Assembly: GCA_017940385.1 (NCBI GenBank)
Contig: JAGAYS010000056.1
Coordinates: 1-64,000, forward strand
DNA: 64,000 bases
Origin: Ruminobacter sp.
Lineage (GTDB): Bacteria > Pseudomonadota > Gammaproteobacteria > Enterobacterales > Succinivibrionaceae
Direction of reading: 5' to 3'
Shown here: positions 63,352 through 64,000 of the stretch, one piece after another
Layout of the letters: each line of letters starts with the position of its first letter
Position numbering within the stretch: position 1 is the first letter of the stretch
Made by a program: the position numbers and the translations under genes
Notes under the pieces: model-generated
The model's database searches: none
What the model was told of the DNA's origin: nothing
The model's input: the letters and a program-made list of their open reading frames with translations, nothing else

Positions 63352-64000
63352 CTATCTCGGCTCATAACTAATAATAGATTTATACACCCCAGTATGAAGC
63401 CCCATATTTTTAAGCAAAAAATCTAAATCTTTTATTCTTGTATTATTTTTTGCCCCTAAGATAATCTGTTCTACGCAATCCTCCGCATCAATTTTTAATT
63501 TATAGTACCTTTGTATGCTATTATCTAGACCTCGATAATAACAACCAAATAAATTACTATTAGTTTTCCTTACTTTTCTTTTAAACAATGCTGAATTCTC
63601 CCATTCGTTAAAAATTATTCTTATCTCATTTTCATCATGAAAGTGATTAGATTTGGTTATGTCACGTAAAGCACACAAAGGGAGAAGTTTACTCCTATAA
63701 TAGTCTTCTGGCCTAAGACCGTTAAATTCATTTTTATCGTTTTCTATCTCTCTTCTTGCCAAAACAATAGCACTTTTTATCATTTCATAAATTTTATTTT
63801 CATCATTGTTTTTATCAAAATAATGAACCGGCAAGACACCTAGCTGTTCATCCTCATGAAATATTGGAAATTCATATGCCGTAGGACCTTTTCTGATATT
63901 AAGTTTCGAAAGATTAAAACCAATAGCAACCCCCTGCGCATGATCTCCGTATCTGTCCCATAAAGCTAAAGAATCTCTGTTGCACGAAAAGCAGGAAAAA
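63352..64000 (-). CDS. DUF2971 family protein, 5' end beyond window
   Basis: The minus-strand frame is open from the stop at 63352 to the window edge, at least 215 codons; a shorter ORF from an internal TTG at 63834 is not the real start. Near the edge it reads SCFSCNRDSLALWDRYGDHAQGVAIGFN, the DUF2971 signature (W-x-x-Y-x-x-x-x-x-G-V-x-I-G-F). FHDENEIRIIF and EQIILGAKN follow in family order. DUF2971 proteins are frequent in defence and mobile regions and have no established activity. It is A+T-rich like its neighbours. Confidence 0.8.
   Translation of the reverse strand, partial: FSCFSCNRDSLALWDRYGDHAQGVAIGFNLSKLNIRKGPTAYEFPIFHEDEQLGVLPVHYFDKNNDENKIYEMIKSAIVLARREIENDKNEFNGLRPEDYYRSKLLPLCALRDITKSNHFHDENEIRIIFNEWENSALFKRKVRKTNSNLFGCYYRGLDNSIQRYYKLKIDAEDCVEQIILGAKNNTRIKDLDFLLKNMGLHTGVYKSIISYEPR

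Overview
The window is a chromosomal stretch of a gammaproteobacterium, most likely a gut or rumen anaerobe of the Succinivibrionaceae type (inference from gene content and style, not from a marker gene). Housekeeping genes of gammaproteobacterial kind (serA, an AroG/AroF-type DAHP synthase, msbA, rlhA, cmk, tusE, tag) alternate with conjugation genes, decayed mobile DNA and A+T-rich defence genes. No rRNA and no CRISPR array is visible.

Layout. 1-818: the 5' part of a minus-strand group II intron (class C style) sitting directly behind the intrinsic terminator of a type II NADH dehydrogenase gene (892-2271). 2747-7336: a zinc-ribbon membrane protein with 36-bp tandem repeats, then an isolated traN. 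8300-11941: an AbiE toxin-antitoxin pair with a well-formed promoter/operator, beside a serine recombinase pseudogene with two lesions and two SHOCT-like small genes; this block looks imported from Firmicutes. 12345-17810: small membrane proteins, flavoprotein, macro-domain protein, tag, serA, DAHP synthase. 18448-24124: msbA, rlhA, purine permease. 24267-27110: three identical tRNA-Ser(UGA) genes, each with its own promoter, with an unknown 538-aa protein between copies two and three. 27639-30580: VWA protein, cmk, tusE, small membrane protein.

30885-56549 carries an F/SXT-type conjugation apparatus broken into separate blocks: traI(MobH)-traG on the minus strand, traC-trhF-trbC/W-traU on the plus strand, traD, and traV-traA. 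traN lies 23 kb before the nearest other tra gene. Local order inside the blocks matches SXT/IncA-C-type elements, but the blocks are shuffled. traL, E, K, B, H, the thioredoxin-like traF and dsbC are not in the window. Several of these genes have hairpin-rich leaders; traC is preceded by a 7-codon leader ORF whose stop overlaps the traC start. Two large unknown proteins (841 and 669 aa) diverge from a 980-bp A+T-rich intergenic region next to traD and may belong to the apparatus. A Fic gene, a truncated methyltransferase-like ORF and four 41-bp iterons sit between two copies of an IS3-like end, inserted between traI and traC.

56779-57868 is an ArsR-type regulator and a nitroreductase with a near-consensus promoter and a palindromic site. 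58624-64000 is an A+T-rich defence-like island: a KAP P-loop NTPase flanked by diverged copies of a ~200-bp repeat, an unknown 260-aa protein, a PD-(D/E)XK nuclease-like protein and a DUF2971 protein cut by the window end.
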